Source of the DNA: Streptomyces nodosus
Lineage (GTDB): Bacteria > Actinomycetota > Actinomycetes > Streptomycetales > Streptomycetaceae
Reading direction: 5' to 3'
Assembly (NCBI RefSeq): GCF_008704995.1
Contig: NZ_CP023747.1
Location: 2,506,501 to 2,570,500 of the forward strand
Length of the DNA stretch: 64,000 nt
The first letter of the stretch is position 1. Each line of letters opens with the position of its first letter. Below, in pieces: positions 1 to 8,836 of this stretch. Below the pieces are notes generated by a model, which was given only the letters and a program-made list of their open reading frames with translations, was not told the origin of the DNA and did no database searches. The position numbers and the translations under genes are program-made.

Positions 1-695
1 CCCGGCATCCCTCCGGGGCGGTGCGGCTGCTCGGCAGGAAGCAGGAGCCCTCCGGTCCCAGCGAGACGCTGCAGGCGGACCTGACGGGTGTGGAGCCCGG
101 TGTGGGCCGGATCCTGCTGGTCGCCTCGGCGGACGATGTCGCCTTCGACCAGGTGCAGTCGCTGTGCATATGGGTGTACGACGCGGCCGACGCCGACGGG
201 GAACCGCTCGCGTACTTCGACATCACTCCGGAGACGGGCGCGGAGACGGCGCTGATCTGCGGCGAGTTGTACCGGCGGGGCGAGGGCTGGAAGTTCCGCG
301 CGCTCGGCGAGGGGTATTCCAACGGGCTGAAGGGCCTGGCGAACGACTTCGGCATCTCGGTCGACGAGTCGGAGGCGGCCCTGTCCGACGACGACCCCTC
401 CGAGGAGGGCGAGGAGCCGGCGGCGGAAGAGAGCCCCGTCCCGGCGGCGCCCGAGGTGTCGGTGCCGTTGCCGCCGGAGCAGCCGGTGCCGCGGCAGCCC
501 GCGTACGGCTACCCCCCGGAGCCCGCGACACAGCCCGCCTACGGCTACCCCCAGCCGGCCGCCCTCCAGGCGTACGGATATCCGCAGCCCCCGACGACCG
601 CCGCGCCCGCGTACGGCTATCCGCAGCCGGCGGCCCTGCCGGCGGACCCGGACTTCCGGCTGCCGCCGCAGGGGCCGCAGTTCATCGGCCGCTAG
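1..695 (+). CDS. TerD-domain protein with AYGYP-repeat tail (5' partial)
   Basis: The reading frame is open to the left window edge, so the true start lies outside. An in-frame GTG at 21 is too late for a whole TerD domain, because the visible part begins in the middle of the domain. It shows the TerD signatures LCIWVYDAADADGEPLAYFDI, a pairing of acidic residues, and GELYRRGEGWKFRALGEGYSNGL, which match the two full TerD proteins at 2835-4084. TerD proteins are small calcium-binding cytoplasmic proteins of the tellurite/stress-resistance family. After the domain comes a stretch of Asp/Glu, then a Pro-rich tail with four AYGYP motifs ending in FIGR. The tail is probably disordered. The gene converges with the TerA-like gene at 735-1466. 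The domain call is firm; the molecular role is unknown. Confidence 0.9.
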   Translation, partial: RHPSGAVRLLGRKQEPSGPSETLQADLTGVEPGVGRILLVASADDVAFDQVQSLCIWVYDAADADGEPLAYFDITPETGAETALICGELYRRGEGWKFRALGEGYSNGLKGLANDFGISVDESEAALSDDDPSEEGEEPAAEESPVPAAPEVSVPLPPEQPVPRQPAYGYPPEPATQPAYGYPQPAALQAYGYPQPPTTAAPAYGYPQPAALPADPDFRLPPQGPQFIGR

Positions 696-734
696 CGGCA
701 GGCGGCGCGGTCCGCCGGGCCCGTCGCGGCCCGG

Positions 735-1466
735 TCAGGCCTTGGTCTTGTAGCCCCGACCCCACTGCAGGCCCCACCCGTACAGCCGGTCCAGCTCCGC
801 CTGGAAGCCGTACACGAACTTCACCTCGCGGTGGACCATGATCTCACCGTTGTTGTTCTCGATCAGGACGACCGCACAGGAACGGGCCTGCGGATGGCGT
901 TCGTCCAGGCCGATCTCGATCCGCGGGCCGTTGCCGGGGTAGAGGGTGACCACGGCGTGCGTACGATCGAACGCCGGCGTCTGGTCGTAGATGTAGACGA
1001 AGATCAGCAGCCGCTTGAAGTCGTCCCGGTGGTCGAGATTGATGAAGATCGTCTCACCGGAGCCGGAGCCGAACCGGTCGTCGCCGCTGAGCTTGATGTA
1101 GGGCGGCTCGTTGAGCTCCCCGAAGAACTCGCCCAGCGGCTGCACCACGCCCTTGGTGCCGTCGGCCAGCTCATACATGCAGCCCAGGTCGAGGTCGACA
1201 TTGACCATGCTCTGGGTGTGCGCCTGGACGGCCTCCGGGGTGAACATCTTCATCGGGTGGCGCAGCAGACTGGCCCGCTCGGGCCCGCCTATGTCGGAAG
1301 TGCGCATTCGCCACGACAGGTTGACGCGCAGATTGCCGGTCTCCGCGCCCTGCTTGGTGAGGGAGACCCGGTGATGCCGTTTGGTCAGCTCGATCGCGTT
1401 GGTCGCGGCGCTGCCCGAGTCGAACTCCGTCGGGCGTCCGCGCCACACGCCGTCCCAGAAACCCAT
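735..1466 (-). CDS. TerA/TerF-like tellurium-resistance family protein
   Basis: This 243-residue protein resembles TerA-type proteins of the Ter stress-response family. It has an N-terminal segment with VSLTKQGAETGNLRVNLSW, the same opening strand as TerD (VSLTK), followed by a larger C-terminal TerD-like half with GDDRFGSGSGETIFINLDH and FVYIYDQTPAFDRTHAVVTLYP. Acidic residues in these segments probably bind calcium. No signal peptide or membrane segment is visible, so it is cytoplasmic. The ATG at 1466 is preceded by a G-rich run (GGGGGCGGGA). It converges with the TerD-domain gene to its left and reads in the same direction as the DUF475 and TerD genes to its right, which supports one functional cluster. 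The exact Ter subfamily is uncertain. Confidence 0.8.
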   Translation of the reverse strand: MGFWDGVWRGRPTEFDSGSAATNAIELTKRHHRVSLTKQGAETGNLRVNLSWRMRTSDIGGPERASLLRHPMKMFTPEAVQAHTQSMVNVDLDLGCMYELADGTKGVVQPLGEFFGELNEPPYIKLSGDDRFGSGSGETIFINLDHRDDFKRLLIFVYIYDQTPAFDRTHAVVTLYPGNGPRIEIGLDERHPQARSCAVVLIENNNGEIMVHREVKFVYGFQAELDRLYGWGLQWGRGYKTKA

Positions 1467-1635
1467 TCCCGCCCCCAGTACCTATGGTTCGACAGCCGCG
1501 GGGCGGCCGACGAGGACGCATCCTCATGGCCGCCCCGAACAGAGCGTTCCTCACCCGGGCCCACTTCACACCAGCGGAAGGGGCCATCGCCGGGAAGTCG
1601 GGCCGATGGGCACCGGCACGAGGGGACCCGGGGTG

Positions 1636-2784
1636 TCACACCCCGGAGGAGACCTCAGCCTTCTCGTCGGTGGCCGGGGATTTTCCCTCGGCCGCGGCAA
1701 GCGCCCGGTTGCGGCGCACGGAGGACCAGAAGGACCAGGCGATCAGCACCACGCCGACCAGACCGGTGATCACCTCGTTGATCTCGTACTGGATGGTGAC
1801 CATCAGGATCACGGCCAGCGCACCGATCGCGTAGTGGGCGCCGTGCTCCAGATACACATAGTCGTCCAGGGTGCCCTGGCGGACCAGATAGACCGTCAGC
1901 GAACGCACATACATGGCACCGATACCGAGGCCGAGCGCCATCAGCACGATGTCGTTGGTGATGGCGAAGGCGCCGATCACTCCGTCGAAGGAGAAGGAGG
2001 CGTCCAGGACCTCGAGGTAGAGGAACATGAAAAACGCCGCCTTGCCGGCGAGGGCGACCGCGGAGCGCTGCTTACCGGAACGCCTGGCCTCTTCCTCCTC
2101 CTCGTGCTCGCGCTCCTCGTCCTCCTCGAGGCGTTCCTCGAAGTAGCCGGAGAGACCGCCGACGATCATGTAGGTGATCAGTCCGGCGATGCCCGCGAGC
2201 AGCACCGTCTCTGCCTTGTCGGCATGCCCGCCGCCGTGCTGGTGGGCATGGGCCGCGAAGGTCATGGAGGTGATCAGCAGCACGACCAGCGCGATACAGA
2301 CCGACAGCATGTCGATCTTGCCGAGCTTGGCGAGCGGGCGCTCGATCCAGCCCAGCCACTGCACGTCCCGTTCCTCGAAGATGAAGTCCAGGAAGATCAT
2401 CAGCAGGAACATCCCGCCGAAGGCGGCGATCGCCGGGTGGGCGTCGGTGACGAGCTGCTGGTACTGGTCCTTGTGGTTCAGCGCCAGGTTGACGGCGTCC
2501 ACCGGGTTCTTCTTCGCCGTGACGGCGACGATGATCACGGGGAAGACGAGCCGCATGCCGAAGACCGCGATCAGCACGCCGACCGTGAGGAAGATCTTCT
2601 GCCAGTAGGCATTCATCTTCTTCAGGATCCCGGCGTTGACCACCGCGTTGTCGAAGGACAGCGAGATCTCAAGGATGGACAGGATCGCCACGATGCCGAA
2701 TGCGGTCCACCCCCCGAAAAGGACCGCGAGGGTCAGGCCGATCGCAGTGATCACGAACGACCAGCCGAAGGTTTTCAGAAGCAC
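1636..2784 (-). CDS. DUF475 (TerC-related) integral membrane protein
   Basis: This 382-residue polytopic membrane protein has a first helix (SFVITAIGLTLAVLFGGW), then SILEISLSFDNAVVNAGILKKM, in which the Asp-Asn pair after SLSF is the hallmark of the TerC/DUF475 superfamily (SxxDN motif). A second copy, EVLDASFSFDGVIGAFAITNDI, lies in the C-terminal half, which suggests an internal duplication. Between the halves is a His-rich segment (AHAHQHGGGHADK) and a highly charged Glu/Arg cytoplasmic loop. Family members are implicated in metal-ion export, often manganese, and in tellurite tolerance. Here it sits between TerD and TerA-like genes on the same strand. The start is GTG at 2784; no strong ribosome site is visible, so the start is moderately certain. 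Confidence 0.85.
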   Translation of the reverse strand: MLLKTFGWSFVITAIGLTLAVLFGGWTAFGIVAILSILEISLSFDNAVVNAGILKKMNAYWQKIFLTVGVLIAVFGMRLVFPVIIVAVTAKKNPVDAVNLALNHKDQYQQLVTDAHPAIAAFGGMFLLMIFLDFIFEERDVQWLGWIERPLAKLGKIDMLSVCIALVVLLITSMTFAAHAHQHGGGHADKAETVLLAGIAGLITYMIVGGLSGYFEERLEEDEEREHEEEEEARRSGKQRSAVALAGKAAFFMFLYLEVLDASFSFDGVIGAFAITNDIVLMALGLGIGAMYVRSLTVYLVRQGTLDDYVYLEHGAHYAIGALAVILMVTIQYEINEVITGLVGVVLIAWSFWSSVRRNRALAAAEGKSPATDEKAEVSSGV

Positions 2785-2834
2785 TGGCTACCCAATCCGT
2801 ATGTGTACGGGTTCCCCCGTCGCCGTACCCGGCT

Positions 2835-3410
2835 TTACGAAACGTTGACTCCGAAGTCTAGAGCGATACCCCGCAGGCCTGATGCATACCCCTGGCCCAC
2901 CGCACGGAACTTCCATTCGTCGCCGTATCGATATACCTCGCCGAAGATCATCGCCGTTTCGGAGGAGGCGTCCTCGCTGAGGTCGTAGCGCGCGAGTTCC
3001 TGACCGTCCGCCTGGTTGACCACACGGATGTAGGCGTTGCTGACCTGGCCGAAGGTCTGGCCGCGCTCATCCGCCAGATGGATGGAGACCGGAAAGGCGA
3101 TCTTGTCGCACCCGGCCGGCACCTGGGAGAGGTCGACCAGGATCACCTCGTCGTCGCCCTCACCCTCACCGGTGAGGTTGTCGCCCGTGTGCTCCACCGA
3201 GCCGTCGGGGCTCTTGAGCTGGTTGTAGAAGACGAACCACTCGTCGCCGAGGACCCGGTTGCCGGTGCACAGCAATGCGCTGGCATCGAGGTCGAAGGGG
3301 GCTCCGGTGGTGGAGCGCGCGTCCCAGCCGAGCCCGATCATCACCTGTGTGAGATTCGGCGCGGCCTTGGAGAGGGAGACATTGCCTCCCTTGGCGAGCG
3401 TGACACCCAT
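2835..3410 (-). CDS. terD: TerD family calcium-binding protein
   Basis: This is a full-length 191-residue TerD protein starting MGVTLAKGGNVSLSK. It carries the conserved [10 protein letters not shown] segment, the acidic [18 protein letters not shown] region and [30 protein letters not shown] at the end. TerD proteins bind calcium through these Asp/Glu clusters and accompany resistance to tellurite, oxidative and envelope stress; the molecular activity is not settled. The ATG at 3410 has GGGGAGGA upstream, so the longer reading frame is not used. The neighbouring TerD at 3509-4084 is a close paralogue, and a strong hairpin lies between them, so each is probably its own transcription unit. Confidence 0.93.
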   Translation of the reverse strand: MGVTLAKGGNVSLSKAAPNLTQVMIGLGWDARSTTGAPFDLDASALLCTGNRVLGDEWFVFYNQLKSPDGSVEHTGDNLTGEGEGDDEVILVDLSQVPAGCDKIAFPVSIHLADERGQTFGQVSNAYIRVVNQADGQELARYDLSEDASSETAMIFGEVYRYGDEWKFRAVGQGYASGLRGIALDFGVNVS

Positions 3411-3453
3411 GCTGCTGTCCTCCCCGAGATGCTGGTGCTCTGGTTGTGCTGCG

Positions 3454-3490
3454 CGTCCGGCGCCGCACACGAAGGGTGCGGCGCCGGACG
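3454..3490 (-). terminator. Perfect 15-bp hairpin between two terD genes
   Basis: CGTCCGGCGCCGCAC at 3454-3468 is exactly complementary to 3476-3490 with a 7-nt loop. It lies after the stop of the upstream terD copy and before the next terD. It has no T-run, as is usual for Streptomyces terminators. Confidence 0.7.
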
Positions 3491-3508
3491 GTACGGCCTT
3501 GGGACGGC

Positions 3509-4084
3509 TCAGACGTTGACGCCGTAGTCCTGGGCGATGCCGCGCAGGCCGGAGGCGTAGCCCTGGCCGATGGCGCGGAACTTCCACTCCGCGCCGTGGC
3601 GGTACAGCTCGCCGAAGACCATGGCGGTCTCGGTGGAGGCGTCCTCGCTGAGGTCGTACCGCGCGATCTCCTGCTGGTTGGCCTGGTTGACGACGCGGAT
3701 GAAAGCGTTGCGCACCTGGCCGAAGGACTGCTGGCGGTTCTCGGCGTCATAGATCGAGACCGGGAAGACGATCTTCTCCACGTCGGCCGGGACCGTGGCG
3801 AGGCTGACCTTGATCGCCTCGTCGTCGCCCTCACCCTCACCGGTGAGGTTGTCGCCCGTGTGCTCCACCGAGCCGTCGGGGCTCTTGAGGTTGTTGAAGA
3901 ACACGAAGTTCTGGTCGCTGCCGACCTTGCCCGACGAGTTGAGCAGCAGGGCACTGGCGTCCAGGTCGAAGTCCGTACCGGTCGTGGTACGGACGTCCCA
4001 GCCCAGACCGATGAGGACCGCGGTCAGACCCGGGGCCTCCTTGGTCAGCGAAACGTTGCCGCCCTTGCTGAGGCTGACTCCCAC
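3509..4084 (-). CDS. terD: TerD family calcium-binding protein, second copy
   Basis: This 191-residue protein is paralogous to the one at 2835-3410 across its whole length: [46 protein letters not shown] and [31 protein letters not shown]. It should bind calcium and act in the same stress pathway. I chose the GTG at 4084 because GGAGGG stands 4 nt upstream of it. The upstream ATG at 4138 would add 18 residues unlike TerD proteins and has no ribosome site. The duplicate pair plus the third TerD at the left edge gives at least three TerD proteins in this cluster. Confidence 0.93.
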   Translation of the reverse strand: MGVSLSKGGNVSLTKEAPGLTAVLIGLGWDVRTTTGTDFDLDASALLLNSSGKVGSDQNFVFFNNLKSPDGSVEHTGDNLTGEGEGDDEAIKVSLATVPADVEKIVFPVSIYDAENRQQSFGQVRNAFIRVVNQANQQEIARYDLSEDASTETAMVFGELYRHGAEWKFRAIGQGYASGLRGIAQDYGVNV

Positions 4085-4200
4085 GCGTCCCTCCATATGT
4101 GGTGTCCCGGGGCGGGGAGCCCCGTCGTGCGTTGCCATCGGATCAACGCTTCGATCCTAGTGAGGGGTTCCCACGCTCCGCAGGGCTTGGAACCTCGGAA

Positions 4201-4659
4201 TCACAGGGTGTCGAGCGCCTTCACGTACTCGTTCAGGTCGCGGGCGTCCGGCAGGCCGTTGACGACGGTCCACCGCACCACGCCCTCCTTGTCGATGATG
4301 AAGGTGCCGCGCACCGCGCAGCCCTTCTCCTCGTCGAAGACGCCGTAGGCGCGCGAAGTGTTGCCGTGCGGCCAGAAGTCGGACAGCAGGGGGTACTCCA
4401 GGCCCTCTTGTTCGGCGAAGACGCGCAGGGTGTGGATGGAGTCGTTGGAGACGGCGAGCAGCTGGGTGTCGTCGTTGACGAACGTCGGGAGGTTGTCGCG
4501 CAGCGCGCACAGCTCCCCGGTGCAGACACCGGTGAAGGCGAACGGGTAGAAGAGCAGCACCACGTTCTTGTCCCCGCGGAAGTCCGAGAGCCGCACGGTC
4601 CGGCCGTGGTTGTCCTTGAGCTCGAAGTCGGGGGCCTTGTCGCCGACCTGGATCGCCAT
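4201..4659 (-). CDS. Peroxiredoxin (AhpC/TSA, AhpE-like)
   Basis: This 152-residue thioredoxin-fold peroxidase reduces hydroperoxides through a cysteine thiol in the cytoplasm. Residues 1-12 (MAIQVGDKAPDF) are the typical family start. The peroxidatic Cys lies in the motif FYPFAFTGVCTGELCALRD, where the canonical PxxxTxxC spacing is kept and a second Cys follows four residues later. A further Cys occurs in EEKGCAVRGTFIID. The size and lack of a C-terminal resolving extension fit the one-Cys AhpE or 1-Cys-like BCP group. ATG at 4659 has GGAAGGAAGCAGG before it, so the longer frame is rejected. The gene lies just downstream of the DUF3052 gene on the same strand, but a hairpin separates them. 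Confidence 0.92.
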   Translation of the reverse strand: MAIQVGDKAPDFELKDNHGRTVRLSDFRGDKNVVLLFYPFAFTGVCTGELCALRDNLPTFVNDDTQLLAVSNDSIHTLRVFAEQEGLEYPLLSDFWPHGNTSRAYGVFDEEKGCAVRGTFIIDKEGVVRWTVVNGLPDARDLNEYVKALDTL

Positions 4660-4821
4660 GGTCCTGCTTCCTTCCGGTGGAGCCGTTCGGGTGGAAACCA
4701 CCCTACGCAGCGATCACCGCGGCCCGTGCGAGGGGCCGGACCGAGCCGGTCGGCGTGCTCGGCCCGGCGGGAAACGGGCCCGCCCGGCGGCTGCGGGGCG
4801 GGACCCGTCCGGACCCGAGGG

Positions 4822-4844
4822 GACCGGGGGCTGGGCCCCCGGTC
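4822..4844 (-). terminator. Hairpin downstream of the DUF3052 gene
   Basis: GACCGGGGGC at 4822-4831 pairs perfectly with GCCCCCGGTC at 4835-4844, leaving a 3-nt loop. It lies 37 nt after the stop codon of the minus-strand gene at 4881. Confidence 0.6.
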
Positions 4845-4880
4845 ACGGCCGCCGGGGTGGCCGGCCACCCCGGCGAAGGG

Positions 4881-5318
4881 TCACCGCTTGGCCTTGGCGG
4901 CCTTCGGCGTCACCAGACGCGAGCCGCTCCAGTCCTTGCCCACGCTGACGCTCTTGGACGCCGACAGACCCGCCGTCGTCGCGGCTTCAGAGATGTCGCT
5001 CGGCTCCACGTACCCCTTACGGCCGGTCTTCGGCGTGAGGAGCAGGATCGAGCCGCCTTCCTCGATGTACGTGGTGGCGTCCACCAGCACATCGGTCAGG
5101 TCGCCGTCCTCGTCGCGGAACCACAGCACCACGGCATCGGCGACGTCGTCGTACTCCTCGTCCACGAGTTCGCCGCCGATGACGTCCTCGATGGCCTCGC
5201 GGAGCTCCTGATCGACATCGTCGTCGTAGCCGATCTCCTGGACCACCTGCTCGGGCTGGAACCCCAGCCTCGCGGCAGGGTTCGTCCGCTCCTCCGCGTG
5301 GTCCGCGGTCGCGCTCAC
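4881..5318 (-). CDS. DUF3052 family protein
   Basis: This 145-residue acidic cytoplasmic protein belongs to the actinobacterial DUF3052 family, which has no known function. Recognisable segments are MSATADHAEERTNPAARLGF at the start, GYDDDVDQELREAIEDVIG, ADAVVLWFRDEDGDLTDVLVD, LLLTPKTGRKGYVEPSDISEAA and SKSVSVGKDWSGSRLV. There is no signal peptide, membrane helix or obvious catalytic motif. The GTG at 5318 is chosen because AGGAGG lies 7 nt upstream and family members begin at this point. It is divergent from aceE, with about 480 bp between their start codons. In S. coelicolor this gene also neighbours aceE and a peroxiredoxin, so the arrangement is old. Confidence 0.88.
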   Translation of the reverse strand: MSATADHAEERTNPAARLGFQPEQVVQEIGYDDDVDQELREAIEDVIGGELVDEEYDDVADAVVLWFRDEDGDLTDVLVDATTYIEEGGSILLLTPKTGRKGYVEPSDISEAATTAGLSASKSVSVGKDWSGSRLVTPKAAKAKR

Positions 5319-5677
5319 GGGTTGCCTCCTGATCATGTTCTTGGATGGTTGCACCCCCGGCTCGGTCAGGAGCCCGGGGCAATCTCAGCCACGCGCGTAC
5401 GCGAGGCATTGGCCGTAGTCCACACGGGCGGGGCGGATCGCGCAAGTACCCGGCCGTCCAGACCGCCGAAACGGTGACGATCCTGGCCGTGTCGCCGCAA
5501 CCTCAGGCACCGTATCGCGCCCCCAGGTGATCCACACCACAGCCTTTTGCCCGCTTTATGCGTTCTGGAATCCTCCAAGGGTACGAGAGTCGAATGACTT
5601 TGCGGAGCGCGTCACACCCTGGGCGTATCGTTGCGTTTTGATCGGGCCTGCCCCCGAAGAACGGCCCGGCCCCATGG

Positions 5678-5691
5678 TTACCCCACGGTAA
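5678..5691. promoter_or_regulatory. Candidate operator TTACC-N4-GGTAA upstream of aceE
   Basis: This perfect 5-bp inverted repeat with a 4-nt spacer lies about 105 nt before the aceE start codon. It has the shape of a dimeric regulator site. The regulator is not known from this sequence. Confidence 0.35.
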
Positions 5692-5741
5692 GGATGACGT
5701 TCCGCAGCGCCGGGGTGGACGATGGGGATCGGTGCAGGAGC

Positions 5742-5768
5742 ATGAAGAAATGCCCCTCTGACAGGTGA
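5742..5768 (+). other. Possible 8-codon upstream reading frame in the aceE leader
   Basis: ATG at 5742 follows AGGAG directly and opens a frame reading MKKCPSDR and then TGA at 5766-5768. It runs through the first 20-bp tandem repeat. The gap between AGGAG and ATG is only one base, so translation would be weak. This is a candidate only. Confidence 0.25.
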
Positions 5769-5786
5769 AATGCCCCTCTGACAGGT
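5747..5786 (+). repeat. Two perfect 20-bp tandem repeats in the aceE 5' leader
   Basis: The unit GAAATGCCCCTCTGACAGGT occurs at 5747-5766 and, immediately after, at 5767-5786. The second copy runs into the aceE ribosome site (AAGGA) and the GTG at 5797. Each unit contains ATGCCCCTCTGA, a three-codon start-stop. Confidence 0.95.
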
Positions 5787-5796
5787 AAGGACCAGC

Positions 5797-8544
5797 GTGG
5801 CTTCGGCATCCGATCGCAATCCGATCATCATCGGCGGCCTCCCGAGTCAGGTTCCGGACTTCGACCCCGAGGAAACCCAGGAGTGGCTCGATTCCCTCGA
5901 CGCCGCCGTGGACCAGCGGGGCCGTGAGCGAGCCCGCTATCTGATGCTCCGTCTGATCGAGCACGCCCGCGAGAAGCGCGTGGCCGTGCCCGAGATGCGC
6001 AGCACGGACTATGTGAACACCATCGCCACCAAGGACGAGCCGTTCTTCCCGGGCAACGAGGAGATCGAGCGCAAGATCCTGAACGCCACCCGGTGGAACG
6101 CCGCCGTGATGGTCTCCCGCGCCCAGCGTCCCGGCATCGGGGTCGGCGGGCACATCGCCACCTTCGCCTCCTCCGCCTCGCTGTACGACGTGGGGTTCAA
6201 CCACTTCTTCCGCGGCAAGGACGAGGGCGACGGCGGCGACCAGGTCTTCTTCCAGGGCCATGCCTCGCCGGGCATCTATGCGCGCGCCTACCTCCTGGAC
6301 CGGCTCAGCGAGCGTCACCTGGACGGGTTCCGCCAGGAGAAGTCCAAGGCACCATACGGCCTCTCCAGCTATCCGCACCCGCGTTCGATGCCGGACTTCT
6401 GGGAGTTCCCCACCGTCTCCATGGGCCTCGGCTCGATCGGCGCGATCTACCAGGCCCGGATGAACCGCTATATGCATGCCCGCGGCATCGCGGACACCTC
6501 CCGGTCGCATGTGTGGGCCTTCCTCGGCGACGGGGAGATGGACGAGCCGGAGTCGCTGGGCCAGCTCAGCCTCGCCGCCCGTGAGGGCCTGGACAATCTG
6601 ACCTTCGTGGTCAACTGCAATCTGCAGCGCCTGGACGGCCCGGTGCGCGGCAACGGCAAGATCATCCAGGAGCTGGAGTCGGTCTTCCGGGGCGCCGGCT
6701 GGAATGTGATCAAACTGATCTGGGACCGCACCTGGGACCCGCTGCTGGCGCAGGACCGGGACGGAATCCTGGTCAACAAGATGAACATCACTCCGGACGG
6801 CCAGTTCCAGACCTATGCGACGGAGTCCGGCGCCTACATCCGGGACCACTTCTTCGGCGACGACCACCGGCTGCGCGCGATGGTCGAGAACATGACCGAC
6901 GCCCAGATCCTGCACCTGGGCCGCGGTGGCCATGACCACCGCAAGGTCTATGCGGCCTTCAAGGCGGCCGTGGAGCACCAGGGCCAGCCGACGGTGATCC
7001 TGGCCAAGACCGTCAAGGGCTGGACGCTGGGCCCGAACTTCGAGGGCCGCAACGCCACGCACCAGATGAAGAAGCTGACGGTCGCGGACCTCAAGCACTT
7101 CCGGGACCGCCTGCATCTGCCGATCTCCGACCACGCCCTCGAGTCCGGCCCGCCGCCGTACTACCACCCGGGGCGGGACTCGGAGGAGATCCAGTACATG
7201 CACGACCGCCGCAGGTTGCACGGCGGGTATGTACCGACCCGTGTGGTGCGGTCCAAGCCCTTGCAGCTGCCCGACGACAAGGCGTACGCCACGGTCAAGA
7301 AGGGGTCGGGCCAGCAGTCCATCGCCACCACCATGGCGTTCGTCAGGCTGCTGAAGGACCTCATGCGGGACAAGGAGATCGGCAGGCGGTTCGTGCTGAT
7401 CGCGCCCGACGAGTACCGCACCTTCGGAATGGACTCGTTCTTCCCGAGCGCCAAGATCTACAACCCGCTCGGCCAGCAGTACGAGTCGGTCGACCGGGAT
7501 CTGCTGCTCGCCTACAAGGAGTCGCCGACCGGTCAGATGCTGCACGACGGCATCTCCGAGGCGGGCTGCACGGCGTCGATGATCGCGGCCGGTTCGGCGT
7601 ACGCCACCCATGGCGAGCCGCTGATCCCGGTCTATGTCTTCTACTCGATGTTCGGTTTCCAGCGCACCGGTGACCAGTTCTGGCAGATGGCCGACCAGCT
7701 GACCCGGGGATTCGCCCTGGGCGCGACCGCCGGCCGTACGACCCTGACCGGTGAGGGCCTGCAGCACGCGGACGGCCACTCGCAGCTGCTGTCCTCCACC
7801 AACCCGGCGTGCGTGGCCTACGACCCGGCGTACTCCTACGAGATCGCGCACATCGTGCAGGACGGGCTGCGCCGGATGTACGGCTCCTCGCCCGAGCATC
7901 CGCACGGCGAGGACGTCTTCTACTACCTCACCGTCTACAACGAGCCCATCCGGCACCCCGCCGAGCCGGAGGACGTGGACGTCGAGGGCATCCTCAGGGG
8001 CATCCACCGCATCGCCGAGGGCACCTCGGGCGCCGTCCCGGCACAGATCATGGCCTCCGGCGTCGCCGTGCCCTGGGCGCTCCAGGCACAGCGGATCCTC
8101 GCCGAGGAGTGGCAGGTGCGGGCCGACGTCTGGTCGGCGACCTCCTGGAACGAGCTGCGGCGCGAGGCCGTGGACTGCGAGCGGCACAATCTGCTGCACC
8201 CCGAGGAGGAGGAGCGGGTCCCCTATGTGACCCGCAAGCTGAGCGGCGCCGAGGGTCCGTTCGTGGCCGTGTCCGACTGGATGCGATCGGTTCCGGATCA
8301 GATCGCGCGCTGGGTACCGGGGGCCTATCAGTCCCTGGGCGCCGACGGCTTCGGATTCGCGGACACCCGCGGTGCGGCGCGCCGCTTCTTCCATATCGAC
8401 GCGCAGTCGATCGTGGTCGCGGTGCTCGCCGAGCTGGCCAAGGCGGGCAGGGTCGACCGCTCGGTGCTCAAGCAGGCGCTCGACCGCTATCAGCTGCTCG
8501 ATGTGACGGCGGCCGACCCGGGAGCCGCGGGCGGCGACGCCTGA
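5797..8544 (+). CDS. aceE: Pyruvate dehydrogenase E1 component, homodimeric type
   Basis: This 915-residue enzyme decarboxylates pyruvate using thiamine diphosphate and passes the acetyl group to the lipoyl E2 subunit, forming acetyl-CoA. The length suits the homodimeric AceE family. The start region [25 protein letters not shown] is typical. The thiamine-binding motif [10 protein letters not shown] ending in NCN lies near residues 240-270, and [40 protein letters not shown] and [13 protein letters not shown] mark the transketolase-like second half. GTG at 5797 has AAGGA five bases upstream. It is followed by an unusual 650-bp gap, and the two repeats in its leader suggest post-transcriptional control. 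Its product feeds the fatty acid genes further along. Confidence 0.97.
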   Translation: MASASDRNPIIIGGLPSQVPDFDPEETQEWLDSLDAAVDQRGRERARYLMLRLIEHAREKRVAVPEMRSTDYVNTIATKDEPFFPGNEEIERKILNATRWNAAVMVSRAQRPGIGVGGHIATFASSASLYDVGFNHFFRGKDEGDGGDQVFFQGHASPGIYARAYLLDRLSERHLDGFRQEKSKAPYGLSSYPHPRSMPDFWEFPTVSMGLGSIGAIYQARMNRYMHARGIADTSRSHVWAFLGDGEMDEPESLGQLSLAAREGLDNLTFVVNCNLQRLDGPVRGNGKIIQELESVFRGAGWNVIKLIWDRTWDPLLAQDRDGILVNKMNITPDGQFQTYATESGAYIRDHFFGDDHRLRAMVENMTDAQILHLGRGGHDHRKVYAAFKAAVEHQGQPTVILAKTVKGWTLGPNFEGRNATHQMKKLTVADLKHFRDRLHLPISDHALESGPPPYYHPGRDSEEIQYMHDRRRLHGGYVPTRVVRSKPLQLPDDKAYATVKKGSGQQSIATTMAFVRLLKDLMRDKEIGRRFVLIAPDEYRTFGMDSFFPSAKIYNPLGQQYESVDRDLLLAYKESPTGQMLHDGISEAGCTASMIAAGSAYATHGEPLIPVYVFYSMFGFQRTGDQFWQMADQLTRGFALGATAGRTTLTGEGLQHADGHSQLLSSTNPACVAYDPAYSYEIAHIVQDGLRRMYGSSPEHPHGEDVFYYLTVYNEPIRHPAEPEDVDVEGILRGIHRIAEGTSGAVPAQIMASGVAVPWALQAQRILAEEWQVRADVWSATSWNELRREAVDCERHNLLHPEEEERVPYVTRKLSGAEGPFVAVSDWMRSVPDQIARWVPGAYQSLGADGFGFADTRGAARRFFHIDAQSIVVAVLAELAKAGRVDRSVLKQALDRYQLLDVTAADPGAAGGDA

Positions 8545-8560
8545 CGGCCGTCCGCCCCTA

Positions 8561-8735
8561 GGGCGTGTTTCGAAAGTGGCGTCGTTCGCCCGGAGGGCGG
8601 GCCCCGCGGTGTCTGGTGCGTGCGATCGCAAGGCGGAGGGTCGCCCTCGTACTGGGTGTACGTGGGCGATCCCGACAACGCAGCGAGCGTGCGTGCCAGA
8701 CGCCGCGGGGCAGACGGCACTTTCGAAACACGCCC
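8561..8735 (+). repeat. Large inverted-repeat element, copy 1 (structured RNA candidate)
   Basis: The outer arms GGGCGTGTTTCGAAAGTG (8561-8578) and its exact complement (8718-8735) enclose a second helix of 29 pairs between 8601-8629 and 8683-8711. That helix has 23 Watson-Crick pairs, 5 G-T pairs and one A-G mismatch. A side hairpin lies at 8587-8599, and an apical hairpin is formed by GGGTCGCCC and its partner GGGCGATCCC. The shared core GTGCGTGCGATCGCAAGGCG starts at 8616. A second element with the same core is at 55632-55795. The element begins 17 nt after the aceE stop, in the aceE orientation. Confidence 0.85.
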
Positions 8736-8836
8736 GAGGGGCGGCGGGACGACAGCCCTGCCGCCCCTGCGTTCTCTCCCGGCCGCCGTGTGCTGCGCCT
8801 CGTCGGCGCTCCCGCGACCGGTCGGGCGTCCTCTCC

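Larger units (their letters stand above)
5319..5796. other. Divergent intergenic region DUF3052 / aceE
   Basis: This 478-bp region holds the promoters of the DUF3052 gene and aceE. I see no gene. Visible items are a palindrome TTACC-CCAC-GGTAA at 5678-5691, a short upstream reading frame at 5742-5768, and two 20-bp tandem repeats at 5747-5786. I could not assign clear -35/-10 pairs for aceE. Confidence 0.6.

Noticed and set aside
1381..2988. Plus-strand open frame of 535 codons over the DUF475 gene
   Set aside because: Antisense frame; composition rich in Asp, His, Gln and Arg with no recognisable domain, while the minus-strand gene has clear family motifs.
5747..5786. CRISPR-like repeat
   Set aside because: There are only two directly adjacent copies with no spacer. 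No array or cas gene is present anywhere in the window.
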